DNA of 64,000 bases from assembly GCA_013368375.1 (NCBI GenBank), contig JAACJP010000004.1, positions 1,054,001-1,118,000 on the forward strand, in the 5' to 3' direction. The translations under genes and the position numbers were made by a program. Below, in pieces: positions 32,324 through 44,701 of this stretch. Under the pieces are notes generated by a model, which saw nothing but the letters and a program-made list of their open reading frames with translations, did no database searches and was not told the DNA's origin. Position 1 is the first letter of the stretch. Each line of letters opens with the position of its first letter. This DNA comes from Tricholomella constricta. Lineage: Eukaryota > Basidiomycota > Agaricomycetes > Agaricales > Lyophyllaceae.

Positions 32324-35300
32324 TTAAGTTTGGCCCTTGGTCGGTTGGGCGGTTTCCTTCCTCTTCCCTTTGCCACCATTCGCAGTAGGGTCTGGAAGGG
32401 CGCTCTCCTCAACAGCCCTTTTGGATTCCTGCCAAAGGGCAAAGGTGTAGTCGTAGATTGCGCGGGAATATGCGACGAACGGGTCGGTGGATACGTCTGG
32501 CAGTTGGGAAGAGTTTGCGGAAGACATACAAGGGTCAAGGAGCGGGTAGAAAGTAAGATACGTGTTGGAGTCTCGAGGGTGCGAACAAAAATCGGGCTTT
32601 GATTTATGTACCCCGGGATTGCCACTGTTCCGGATCACCTTGCCGTCGACGATGCGGATGTGCCGCAACTCCAAACTCAAGCTGGACCTAGCAAAGATGG
32701 AATGTATTTCGACGTCGGTGTCGTCTATCATATATAACTGCGTGAATCAATTGACAGGGACAGTCATCCAGGCGATCACACAGGAACAACCTCAATGACG
32801 TCAGGTGCTTCTGGTGCCTTGACATCTCATCGTCATCGTGGTCTAGACTCTACAAATTTCAATTACAATCAAGAACATCATCTAACGTCGAACGAGACCC
32901 CTGCCGCCGAGACGACGAAGATCGTCGTGGCATCACGTCCTCCTTTGCCCGAACATCCAGCGTCACTGCCAGGTCGTGGTACTTCTGCAAGTCAATAGCT
33001 TCGGAACGCGCTACACCGGCTGAATCATTGGGCAACCAGATAATCGGCGGCGGTGCAATAAGTTCAGGAGCATACAGGATGCCCGCCATATCCTCTGCAT
33101 GGTCCGTAAACGGCAAAGGAGGGAGGTGTGGCGGCGCATCAGGGTGTGTTCGCGCTGCCCGTTCTGTCGCCGTCAAATCATCCAACGTTTCGGTTTCTGC
33201 AAGGCCCAACGCCGTTAAAATCCTAGAGACGTGGAAATACAGAATTACTCACGTAACGGCACAGGCCCACGGTAATTTGTGGAAGAGGGCATGACGGCCA
33301 ATGTCAAGCTCATCATTTCCAGCACAGAAGCCATGGACCCTCGCAATCGTGGATTGCGTCCATTGCTGCTACCATGGCTTGTGCTGCCTTCGTCAATGGC
33401 CTGCCGGCTGGTGTTCCAGGCGGCGATCTCGAAGGTATTCAAAGAGTCCTGAGTGATAGGGCTCAATGATCTTCGCCCAGGGAGTCTCGTCTTCCAAGCT
33501 GTGTACGCTTCCACAAAAACGATCACCGCGACACCAGAACCGACGAGAATACCGCCTTCTATCCAAAATTTGCGGCTCAGGAATATGAGGCCTAGAAGAA
33601 TCGGCTGGAGTGATAGAAGAGTGCCAAAGCGCTTGATCAGCCAGAGTTGTAGCAGTCCTCCTGTTTGCGAATGAGTCCGTCCATAAACATAACCGATAAG
33701 ATAGCGGTGAGCTAGCTCCAAAAGATCAGCACATGCTCACAAGTACCCAAGCAAAACACTTGCCTATTAATGTCAAGAAAACCAAAACTGTGACAGCAGG
33801 TCCAATAAGGGGAAAGATTAAAGAAAATGTAGATGCAAAAACGATCGCCAAAATGCAAGCACTGGTTGCAAACGAAGGATTGTATGTCCGTGGGTATACC
33901 GCTATCCATTTTTGTCATTATCGGCGATTCGCCAGGACGCGAGTAACATAGACTTACCTCGGAAGCGTTGTCTTGGAGTGACAGCCTGGCGCTCGTCCCG
34001 AAGGACATGCCAAAGGCTGAACGGCTGCAGCAATAAAAGAGCAGGGAAGATAGTAGCGACATTGAGGATGATTGAGAGAGCCAAGATGCTCATATAGATA
34101 GAGCCGCTGGCGACGGATTGGGATGTCCCGGAGTCTGAGCTGAATGCTCGAAAGGCGAACAATAGCGCGCCAACAGTGATGAGCCAGAGAGCGGCGACAA
34201 AGGTCAAAATATAGAACGTGATCTTAAAAACAAACAGTTGCCCTCCGGAAATGGAAATAGAGCCATAAACATTTGCGACCACTGTGCGATGAATGAGTAT
34301 AGAAGAAACGAGCAGATATTGACTTACAATGAACGAGATACAGGGCAAGAGATATAAAAAGTGTCGCTGCAACGGCAGGCGCAAAAACCGTAGCAAGACC
34401 AGCTGGCAGACGATCGGCTGTAAGGAGGGGTTTCAGGAAGCCAAGGTAATGAGCTACATCGGGTGCTGTCGCCAGCGCCAGTCCTGAGGCAGCCGTAACT
34501 GAAAGACATGTTAAGACAGAGACTGGGCAGGACACAGGGCGGGGCACTCACGACCAGCAGCGAGCAAAACTATCACAACCAAGATAATAGCCCAGAACAC
34601 TGCCATGTCCAGGGGACTTCTCTCATTCTGCAGCACATCCCATCGGATATCCTCCTTTGCCCTCCCCTCAATCAGCTGCACGCCCGGTAAGAACCTCAGC
34701 CCACGCCCAACCATCAGCCACCCTTTAATCCTCGCGCCATCCGCAATATCATTATAGCTGTCCCGCTGCGCTTCCGCGATCTCCGCATTGATGACCTTGA
34801 GTCGCGAGCGCCACTGCGTGATGTCCGCATACACATGCCCAAGATCATCGAAATCGAGCCCGTCAAGCGGCCGCACGAACGGCTGCGACGGCTGCAGGCG
34901 CAGGTGCGGGGGCTGCACAGGCTTGGTGTCGCCCCGCAGGGGGAAAGTCTCGCGGCGCACAGACGCCACGGGCTCCTTCTTTGGACGCCGCCGGAATGTC
35001 GAAGGGCCAGGCAGCGGCCCGTTGGGCTCGCTGTTTGCGTCGCGCGGTGCTTCCTTGCTGAGATCAACCCATTCGTCGTCCAGAATGTAGCTATCGTCCT
35101 GCTCGTGACCGGGTTGCGCATGCCTTACACCATACTCATCTGCTTCTTCCAGAATAGAATCATCAATGGCGTAATTCGGGCCAAACCGTCGCGGGTCTGG
35201 GATTGTTGAGAATCTGAAGCTTTCGTCCTGTGCCTCGGAGTTGCCGCCGGGCCCTATCTGACCAGACTTTTCGACGACGACGTGGCTCCCGAGCGGCAGG

Positions 35301-37314
35301 CGGCCGTATGCGACGGAGTTGCGGTTCACTTCGAGGAAGCGGCTGCCGATTACGCGCGAATTGATGCTTTCCGTGAGGCTAGGTAGTTGATCAATTCCGG
35401 AGTCGGCGAAACGACCGCCGCTCACGCCTTGTACAGATCGGAGCTTGTAGTACTGCGAAGGCGCGACGAAGGAAGTCGGAGCGAGGGAGGATGCAGCGAA
35501 AGCTGGGTTGGCGCGTCGGCGTCGACCTCGCTGGGTCCTCTAATTTAATCGTGAGTTGGAGGTGTTCAACATACCAGGAGAAGGATACGCACCCGAGTTA
35601 CACTTTGTCCAAGTGGAAGGGGGCGGCTAATGTATGGGCGTTCCGGATCGACAGGCGGAGGAGGTTCATAGTCTGCAATGGAGGGATCGGGAGTCGTCAC
35701 TCTGAACGAGCCGATATATCGTGTTTCGGCTATTTCCAAATTTTCCAGGATCTCGTCGCGTTCGTCAATCAGGAGAGCCAGGGCTTGGGTGTCACTAAGA
35801 CAGACAATCAGCATACGTGCAAATTTTTCAATATCCAATCAAGCTCACCCAATAGAAAAGAGACTCTGAATATCCACATCCAGGTTTGCCTCCTCCGAAC
35901 TATTCAGCGGCTGCCGTTCCTCTACTCCCCGCGTCCTCCGCTCTCCATTCCTTGCCCTCGCTCCATTCCGCCCATCGCGAGGCTCCATCGAATAGCTCAA
36001 CCCTGTCTTCAGGATAAAGTCCTTCAACCGCTTCTCACCCCATCCCACGAACCCAGGCGCCCGCGACGCACTCAGCCATCCCAGTTCTTTCCCCTCGCAT
36101 CGCACCTCAGTGAAAGCTCGTCGGTACGCGACAAGCTTGTTGAACTCCTTGATTATTTTCCAAAGCGCAGGGAGCACGCCGAGGACGAGCGTCAGTGCTG
36201 TCAGCACAATCACACGTACGCGTGCATTCTGCGGGTCACCAGTAAGTTCCGCACGGGCATGAATCTTGATGAGGTTGGCCGAGGACACGTTCCCGTTATC
36301 GAATAGCCGGAGCAGACGCATGAGGCTGAGATCTTGAAGCGTGGAATACGCGCCACCAAAGACGGCGGCGGTTCCATTATCTGCTAAGCAAGGGGTTGAG
36401 ACGAGGTAGAGGGGAAGCGCTCCTGCAAGCCCCAAAAATGTCCAGCCGAGAACAATCAGGAAGCTGATCCAAAGGGCACGTTGGTTTAGTTGCTCATCAG
36501 ACGGGAAGAGGTCTGCGTCTTGAGCGGTTGAACGGCCTGCGTCGGAGATATCGGAGGGTAAAGAGGGTACCAGAGGAACATGCGGGAAGAGGAATGCAAG
36601 GAAAGCTGATCCTAGCGGTTTGGGGCGGAGGCTAGATGCGTTTGGAATCAGTGAAAATGCAAGTTCGAGGGGAGGACACTCACTCCTGCTTGACGAACCA
36701 TTCCCTCAGCCCGTATATCTGTCGGAATCGCGGCCGAACGATTGCGAAGAGGAACTGGAATTTCGAGAAGCATCAGTCTTCTGAACGCAAAATGGCGCCA
36801 CAATACATACCCAGAGGATTAGACCGATCGCGCTAGGCAGGACAAGGGACGCGATGAGCCCTTCTGAGGAGGAGTCCAGCCCGTTGCCAATGCAAATTTG
36901 CCGAGAATTTAAATCGGGTTCGCGTCTGGAAGTTTCGGAGCTGAAGACAACGGAGGCAGACAAGGTAAGTGAGGACGAAGGCGACAGTGAACTTGAACTT
37001 GAGACAGGTCCTGAACTCGGGAATGAATCTGAGTTCGATATAAGAGTTACAACAGTTTCGGTGAAGGACGTGAATGTCGTGGTAGGTTCCGTGATGGTGG
37101 GTAGTGGTATAGTGTTGGTGAACCCTGTTGGGGCACTTGAAGGTTGTTGTGAGGGCAGGGTATCGGAATTTGGAGATGAAGGAATAGGTATTGGTGGTGA
37201 TCCGGGATTGGGAGGTATATCAGGACCCGATGGACCTGATGGTGTTGTATTCCACCCGTCGTGGGGTCGTCGTGGTCGTATTGGCATAGGTGAATGTAGT
37301 CGTGAAGCAGACAT
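32324..37314 (-). CDS. DUF221/CSC1-type cation channel protein
   Basis: A large gene. Checked exons are 36811-37314, 36684-36754, 35849-36631, 35593-35794, 34555-35539, 34328-34498, 33958-34281, 33764-33901, 33249-33711 and one starting at 33222; the last joins to the stop at 32324 are tentative. The protein has roughly 1,400 residues. It starts with a Ser/Thr/Pro-rich outer region, then TM1 (IASLVLPSAIGLILW), further N-terminal TMs, a long cytosolic loop with the RRM-like segment (RYIGSFRVTTPD; LGHVYADITQWRSRLK), then the RSN1_7TM region (many hydrophobic helices from about 34600 to 33250). This is the layout of CSC1/OSCA osmosensitive calcium-permeable channels. Intron 8 has a GC donor at 33763. 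Confidence 0.88.
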
Positions 37315-38182
37315 GACAGCAGTCGTCGGGAGTCGTCAAAGGCCACGGTGGGCGGGGTATAAGCTGAATGGACAAAAGAGAACTGTGGCCACAGCAATCA
37401 GCTCCTCGTACATGAAGTTGGAACCAAAAAAGTTCCTGCCTAATCCGGTAGCTCGGTGATTACAAGCGTTGATCGGGGGGCCAGCACGAGGCGTCGACGC
37501 GAATCAAGTCGGGAACGATTAAGCGTGTGGGTATTGTCAGAATTTAGTCGGCGAGCGAGTCGGTAAAAATGAAAGGCACTAGTGCACTGTGTAAGTCTTG
37601 TGGAGCACATTTTCATTATTTCTTTGCGTCTCCCAGGAGACAGCTCCCATTTTGGTCACAAGGCGTGAATTCAAATTTATAAGACAGCCCAGAGAAAAGA
37701 AAATATAATGTAGATCTAGAGACACTTTGAAAGACCGTAAACCCAGCAACAAAGAGAAACTGATGTCCCCAAACGGGTCGCTACGACAATATTTGCGCGG
37801 ATTACGGAGAGTCGATAGCAAGGCGCGGGCGACGGCAGCCGTGACGGGTACAGATTTTTGGTGCAAGCGAGAGGAAGTTTTCCGGGCCGGTGCTGGCATA
37901 GGTTCATCCTGGTCAAGCCCTGCTACTTTTTGTTTGTTCGAAATATGCTGCGAAAAGTCGTTCAACAGACTTAGTCCAGGAAAGGGAGCTGAGTCGCGGC
38001 AGTTGGGGCTGATAGGAAGATAAATCACAGTCAAGTACGTTTCGGGGCTTGCAATTGGTGATGTCCTGTTCCAACCAGCGCTGGGCTTTATATTGTCTGT
38101 CCCGAAGGGGGCAACGCGACGACGTCACGTGCGCGTAGACAGAAACGTGTAATGTCGTTGCAGGGCGCAATCAGCTGCGGCC
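37315..38182. promoter_or_regulatory. Divergent intergenic region of CSC1-like and Sly1 genes
   Basis: 868 bp between two divergent start codons. It contains several short frames but none recognisable; nothing like a TATA box is certain. Confidence 0.4.
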
Positions 38183-40705
38183 ATGGCAAGTTCAGTAAGA
38201 CAGGTCAGTGAAGTCTTCCAAGTCTTCAATTGTCCCCCTCACAGCCATACAGGCCAAGCCAGCGCTGCAAACCCTCCAATATGCTCAGACAGAGGCAATT
38301 CTCGCCCTGCTCAACTTGAATGACCCCCCAGAGCCGACTGACAATGGCAAGTATGCCTCTGCCACCAAGGCGACCCTATCTACGGCGCCTCCGGTCTGGA
38401 AGATCCTAGTCCTCGACCAGCAGACAAAGGATGTCCTCGCAACTGTGTTACGCGTACAGGACCTCCGTGATGTCGGCGTAACTCTTCACGTGTAAGTCTT
38501 CTTCGAGTCCGAATACTTCTCCGTCAACTTTGCTTGCTGTAGACAAATCCATTCCCTTCGACCGCCCCTTCCTGATGTCCCGGCAGTCTACTTTATTTCA
38601 CCAACTCTCGCAAATATCCGACGATTAGCAGAGGATCTCCAAAAGTCCTTGTACGAGTCGTTCCACCTCAACTTCGTTGAACCTTTGCCACGCGCGCTCT
38701 TGGAGGAGTTGGCCGCTTCTGCAGCGCAAGATGGTACAGGTGAACTCATACAACAAGTTTGTTAACATCCTGTGTCCCTTCGACCATCGCCTGACATACT
38801 CCTCCGAGTTAGGTCCTCGATCAATACCTATCCTTCATTGCACCGTCACCGTCCCTCTTTTCGCTACTGCCTCCTCCACCTCCACGACAGAATGCTTCTA
38901 GTACTGCCCCGCAGCCAGAATCCCCGACAATCCCACATTCAACATACACAATCCTCAACTCGCCATCCTCCACTGACCAGCAGATTGAAGAAGAAATAGA
39001 GCGAGTGGCGAATGGGCTCTTCAGTGCTGTCGCAACGATGGGTTAGTAGGACTCAAGCATTCCGGAGTAATCATTTCGCTCATCCTCCGTCGAACAGGAC
39101 ATGTCCCTTTCATTAGAGCCCCGCGCGGAAATGCTGCCGAGATGATCGCAAAAAAGCTGGATACCAAGATTCGCGACGCTATCCTCACAGCATCACGTCA
39201 GAACTACACCCCTTCATCTACTCTCTTTGCACAAGACGCCACCGGTCTCTCGAACCTTCAACGACCGCGTACGGCTATAATCACTGCCATGATAAGCATT
39301 GCTGACCAGCTCATTGACCAGTCCTCCTTATTCTCGACCGCAATGTCGACCTTGTCTCAGTCCTTTCCCATGGTTGGACGTATCAAGCCCTTGTTTCCGA
39401 CTGCCTTGAAATCAAGCTCAACCGCGTCGTCGTGGCTGCTAGCGCCGATCCCAAAAAGAAGGAATACGACTTGGACTCGAAGGACTTCTTCTGGGCGCGT
39501 AATGCGGCGAACCCCTTCCCGCAGGTGGCAGAGGAGATTGATTCCGAGCTAAACAAGTACAAGCAGGACGCTGCAGAGATCACGAGGAGCACAGGCGTGA
39601 GCAATGTAAACGATATATCGCAGCTGTAAGTCTTTTGTACAAGACTGGTGCGGACTCGGAGCTCATTCATATCATAGGGACCTGTCTACGAATGCCGCAC
39701 ATCTAAAAACAGCGATTACCCAGCTACCAGAGCTGACAGCGCGCAAAGCGACGCTCGATACGCATATGAACATCGCGAGCGCGCTGCTGGAACAAATTAA
39801 AAAGCGCGGTCTGGACGAGCTATTCAGCATCGAGGAAGCTATCAACAAACAGGTAAATTCTATCGTCCATCCCGCTGTCACATGCGCCAACACATCTACA
39901 GACTGTGGCGACTATCCTCGAGACCCTTCGCGCCCCACGACCCGACGGCACATTCACCGCGCTCGACAAGCTGCGCCTCGTGCTCGTGTTTTACCTCTCC
40001 TCGCCGGACAACGTCATCACGCGCGAGGATATAAATGAGCTCGAGAAGGAGCTCAAAGCCGCTGGTGCGGACGTTGCCTCATTCGATTACGTCCGGCGCA
40101 CGCGCGAGATCTCGCGCATGACTATGTCGACGAGCACCGCGAGCGGGCATCAGACGCCTAACCTCGGCTCGGTTGCAGGGCAGGGCGGGGAACTATTCAA
40201 GGGCTTCAGCGCCTTGGGCAATAGGGTGCGTATCCCCCTTCACATACAATATCGATGATCTAACTCACGCATGACGCAGCTCACGGACCGCTTGAAAGAA
40301 GGCGCGCTCGAGAACCTCATCTCGGGTGTCAAGAACTTCCTGCCCACGAACAAGCTCCTCCCCGTCACGCGCCTCACGGAGGCCCTGATGGATTCCTCTG
40401 CCGCCTCAAACCAGTCTCTGCAGGAAACGGACGACTTTATCTTCCTCGACCCCCGTGCGTCGCGACACGCGCACGCGGGGCTACCTGGGGCCGCGGGTGG
40501 CAGTGGCGCAACCAAGGGGAAGCGCATGGCGTTCGCGGAGGGGATGGTGTTTATGGTCGGCGGGGCTGGGTATGTTGAGTACGGGAACCTGGAGGAGTGG
40601 GCCAACCGCACGGGCAAGAGGGTGACGTATGGCGGGACGGATATTGTGGATCCGGAGGGATTTGTAAATATCTTGGAGGGGTTGGGGAAGGTGGCGACTA
40701 TTTAA
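38183..40705 (+). CDS. SLY1: Sly1/SCFD1, Sec1-family vesicle fusion protein
   Basis: Nine exons, 38183-38203, 38253-38491, 38543-38756, 38813-39041, 39098-39268, 39322-39625, 39678-39852, 39902-40225 and 40280-40705, are phase-checked and give 700 residues. It starts MASSVRQ, as many fungal Sly1 proteins do, and contains the Sec1/Munc18 signatures [38 protein letters not shown] and [17 protein letters not shown], and ends with the C-terminal domain segment [17 protein letters not shown]. Sly1 binds the SNARE Sed5 and promotes ER-to-Golgi fusion. The intron between exons 5 and 6 was placed so that [13 protein letters not shown] is restored. Its 3' end faces the GHITM-like gene 165 bp away. Confidence 0.95.
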
Positions 40706-40870
40706 TCTGGGTCGCGTTTGATTTTGGTGTGTTAGTTAGAGTTGGCCCCTCCATCAGAGGGTAATGTCCTTTCATTCCAGTGCTACAGCTACGTAATCTT
40801 TTGATACAAGTGAGTTCAGTGAGTGAGTGGGGTAGATGCTTTTATTTTGTATAGCAAAATGATAGATAGT

Positions 40871-42138
40871 CTATTTCTTCTGGTTCATGGACAAGATTTG
40901 GACAAGACGAATGCTGTGAAGGAACTGTCAGAAATTCGTCACGTAAAAGTAAGACAGAACTCACAAAATGTTGACCATGTCCAGCTGCAAGCTGATAGCT
41001 TCATTCATGGGATCTGCTTTCATAAGTCCCTGCTCCGCAAGACGAGCATGTTTCAGGATCTTCTGCGTACTAGTGGAAAGGAATTAGCTGATTCTAAGTT
41101 GGCAGAAAAACACCCACTCGTAGAGTACAAAACCGCCGAAAACCGCTAGACCACCGTACAGAGAGATGGCTTCAGTAATGGCAAGGCCACGGATTCCAAG
41201 GGGTAGGGCCATGGGTGCAACAGAGCTCAAAGCGACGACGGTCACACCAGCAAGCAGAGGTCCGCCCCAGTTGAGGTATTTGTCGTTCCTATGATGACTG
41301 TAATTAGCCTGAATTGGGTACAGAGAGTGGATCAGCTCACGTCGCTGTCGCGCCAACATAAGAAATCGCGCCAACAACTCCGCAAGTATACAACGCAGCC
41401 CGAGAAAGGATAGCCGGGTTGAGGAAGAAAAGAGGGCTCAGAGTCGCAGCTTGGAAACCATTAAAGGCCTAGAATACTCTTCACTCAGTTCATCCAGTAG
41501 TTATGGTGAAAAGTCATGCAACGCACCAGCCAGAACAAATGCTTCTGCATTGTCTTCTCGGGAGGAGTGTAAAAGACCCCCATCATGGAACCGATTCCAC
41601 CGACTAGGCTGACTCCAAGAACCACCCCTGGACAAACCGAGCGTTAGCATATATACTGATTAACGAAGGATGATACGAACAAGGATTAGCCGCCATTACC
41701 CTGAAGGCGATTCCGTTCTTGAACATCGAGCGCGCGGCGAGTGCGGTCAGCACAAGCCCACCACCGGTGTATTGGAAGCTCTGATGTAAAAGAGATCGTT
41801 CTCCTAATGAAAGGGATTCTCGGGTCTCCCGATTGAAGATTCCCTCAATGACGACGACGGCTCCAGCGACACCAGCCTTGCAAGCTCACTGTCAGCATTT
41901 GAGACGGCCTCATCAGATATAGAAAGCTACGTACAGCAGTCATCGCCATGCGCCGCCACGAGATTCCAGAAGCTTGCTGCACTATCGGTCTCTCTGTCAT
42001 GTACGAGCGAGAGGCCTTGGTGGGTGACCAAAAGCTAGTTGCATTTGGGCGGAATTTGCTGAGGGATGGTGTAGCCAAAGTGTGGCGCGTGGCGAGACGG
42101 GCAGACGTCGAAGTGAGGAGCGGACCGAGCCGCAACAT
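40871..42138 (-). CDS. GHITM-like mitochondrial membrane protein (Bax inhibitor-1 family)
   Basis: Seven exons, 41935-42138, 41681-41876, 41527-41627, 41341-41468, 41118-41288, 40965-41069 and 40871-40913, are phase-checked and give 315 residues. The N-terminus (first 50 residues) is rich in Ser, Arg, Thr and Ala without acidic residues, as in a mitochondrial presequence. The rest has about seven hydrophobic segments and the family segments YTGGGLVLTALAARSMF, NPWVVLGVSLVGGIGSMMGVFY, GLAVFGGFVLYDTQKIL and DMVNIFIRLVQIL near the end. GHITM/MICS1 shapes cristae and affects cytochrome c release and calcium handling in animals; fungal function is less known. Confidence 0.88.
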
Positions 42139-42249
42139 GGTTGACAATTGAAAGCAAGAGCTGACGACTCCGCCGAAATAGATTTCATTACTTTAAAGTA
42201 TTTCCTGCCGATCTGCCGGCACATTACGTCACGATAAATATGATACATC

Positions 42250-44534
42250 CTAACTAGCGTATATAGCCTTCATACCTGTCCGACGTGTTGAATCAACCTG
42301 TAAAGCAGGAACTTTGTTCACGTCGATCACAGCGACGTCGCGGCATTCTAGCGCCAGGGCAATCCTGTTGATGCCCTCTGCCATCTGCCAATCGATCTCA
42401 AACACACCAGGTCTTTCTGACCCAGCAAACCATGACCATCTCTTCTCTTTTTCCTTCACAGAAGTCAGTCACGAATGTAGGATAACGGCGCTGTGCGCAC
42501 TCACCGCAACACTGTATACATGCAACCAGCCGTCACCACTGCCGGTTGCTAGCCACTGGCCGTCAGGACTGAACGAGAGCGTGTAGACGGGTCGTTTATG
42601 GTCCGCGAATACTTTCAAACATTCACCCGTCACCGAATCCCACAGGCGTGCTGTGGAGTCGAAAGAGGAACTGAACGGGTTCAAATTATGTGTCATGAAC
42701 GGAGTGATAAAATTGATCAACTTACGTCGCAATGAGAGGATGTGGTCCAATCGTCTGGTCAGGGCACCACCCAATCGTGCTTACCGAGTGCTTGTGCCCT
42801 TCCAATACGACTACCGCATCAGACGCAACCAGTCCTGGAATACTGTCCAGGTTTCCAATGTTGCCGACATTCCAGACGCGGGCGGTCATGTCGTCCGAGC
42901 ATGAAGCTAGGCGCGTTCCCGACGGATTGCACTTAATTTGATTGATCTCATTCTTATGGCCCCTGGAGGAGAATCAGTGTTCGATTGATGAAAGACCGCG
43001 ATGTTGCATATGACGTACGCTAGTTCCTTGAGAGGTTCCGGCTGGTCCACCCGCATAATGTATATAGCCTGATCCGCACCACATGTCGCGAACGTGTCGT
43101 CGTCTAACCATACCACGTCCAAACAACAATCTAGATCCCGTCGCAGTTAGTCGAGATTTGTTGAGACATTGCGAACGATTTTACCTTCGTGGGCTTGATA
43201 TTGTTTGTGCAAACGCTTTTCCTTCACATCCCAAAGGCAGGCTGTGCCATCTAGACTCGCAGTCAGCAGCCATTTACCCGATTTCGAAAATCGCGTTGCA
43301 AAGATGGGGCCCTTCTCAATGTGAAAAAAGAACTCATGAGTAGCAGAAAGCAAGGAAGGCAGTATAACTACCTGGTGCTTCGGGTTCGAGAAATAGAGTG
43401 AGCCACTGGACGTGCATATTCGAAGGATGGAGTCATAGGAGCCGATAGCCACCAATGTTCCATCGGCATTCCAGTCAAGGGACGTCAGATCCCCTTGTTC
43501 TGGTTTCACGAAGTAGTCGATTACAATCGGAGCAACGGGTGTGGCAAAGCTATTTGGATCCTCTGGAGGCTTTGGCAGATTCCATAGATTAACAATCGCG
43601 TCTTTGGAGCTGGTGGGTACGGTATTGTCAGTGGGTCGAGAATAAAAACATTAGCTTGCTGCGCACCCAGTCGCCAAGAGTCCATGTTTCACAGGGTTAA
43701 ATCCACAGACAAATACCTAAAGAAAAGTAAAAGTCAATGAAGGCGAACATGCGCGAAGCCCAGATTGCGTAACCTCTGTCTTGTGGCCTGGAAGGAGGAG
43801 GATTGCATTCGGGTTTGTCATGTCATCGCCGGGTCCTTGCGGTCGTGTTTTCGGCTTCGCCAGTTTCTTGGACATCGGGTCAGGTAATATGTTCACGGAC
43901 CTGTCAGCGTCTGAGGGTGTATTCTTCGCTTTCGTAGCTGGATAGTAGACGCGCATGAGCAAGCGTCGAGCGATGGTGAGCGGTACTGCGCGCTTACATT
44001 CGGCGGAGGAGTCCAGGTCCATATCATCTGGATCCCTCTTCGCGCGCTTCTCTGCTGGTCCTTCCGTCGGCACGGTCGTAGGCGACTCCTTACGCTTTGG
44101 ACCCGCGTCGACGGTCAGGCCACTCGACTTCAGTTGTTTGGTAGTTGTGTCAGTAGGAATAGCTTGGATGGGGGTAATTTTGGTAGTTTGTTCGCTTGGC
44201 GGCTCGAGGGAACAGACGTGTGCCTCTAGCAGCGAGAATCCGCTTTTGCAATTATTCGCAAGGACGTCCCCTTTCCAGTGTGATTCGACTTCGATGTAGA
44301 GGAGAGACTTGCTAAGCATATCGACGAGCTCTCCGCGCCGAATATGTTTCGACGCATGCGGAGAGCGGTCGAGCTGAGCCTCCATCTTGACGGCGAAGGC
44401 AGCGTGGGTAAACCCTAGAAGGGGAATCAAAACAAACGAAGGCAGTGAGAGCACGGATAATTACCAGAGTCGAGAAGGTATGCATAGATGAGGCAGTTGA
44501 CTTCGTCCGCGGTTATGCGGAGAGCATGCTCCAT
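42250..44534 (-). CDS. TBL1/Sif2-like LisH-WD40 protein
   Basis: Many exons, of which 44465-44534 and 43774-44414 are phase-checked. The N-terminus (TADEVNCLIYAYLLDSGFTHAAF) is a LisH motif as in TBL1/TBL1XR1 and yeast Sif2. A Lys/Arg/Pro-rich linker is followed by repeated WD40 blades: LTSLDWNADGTLVAIGSYDS, FSKSGKWLLTASLDGTACLWD, IKCNPSGTRLASCSDDMTARVWN, FDSTARLWD and SPDGQWLATGSGDGWLHVYS. TBL1-type proteins anchor histone deacetylase corepressor complexes (Set3C in yeast) in the nucleus. An upstream in-frame ATG at 44546 is an alternative start. The last exon ends at 42250. Confidence 0.87.
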
Positions 44535-44701
44535 TGCGACAGTCATTCTGGCGGTCGAGGTGATCAACGTACTGTCCAGAATGAATTTGGATATGTTTGG
44601 ACAATCGCCGAAAAGGGGTGATCGATCACTCGGCGTCACTCGATGCCGTCCAGACTCCGGGAGCTGGGTAAACAACGGTCCCAGCTCTTCTTCTCGACAC
44701 T
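44535..44701. promoter_or_regulatory. Compact divergent promoter of the TBL1-like and DCAF11-like genes
   Basis: 167 bp lie between the two start codons, so both genes are probably driven from one short region. Confidence 0.5.

Noticed and set aside
32315..32602. 95-codon plus-strand frame
   Set aside because: It is antisense to the last exon of the DUF221 gene.
36854..37459. 201-codon plus-strand frame
   Set aside because: It is antisense to the Ser/Thr/Pro-rich first exon of the DUF221 gene, whose hydrophobic TM segment and splice joins fit the minus strand.
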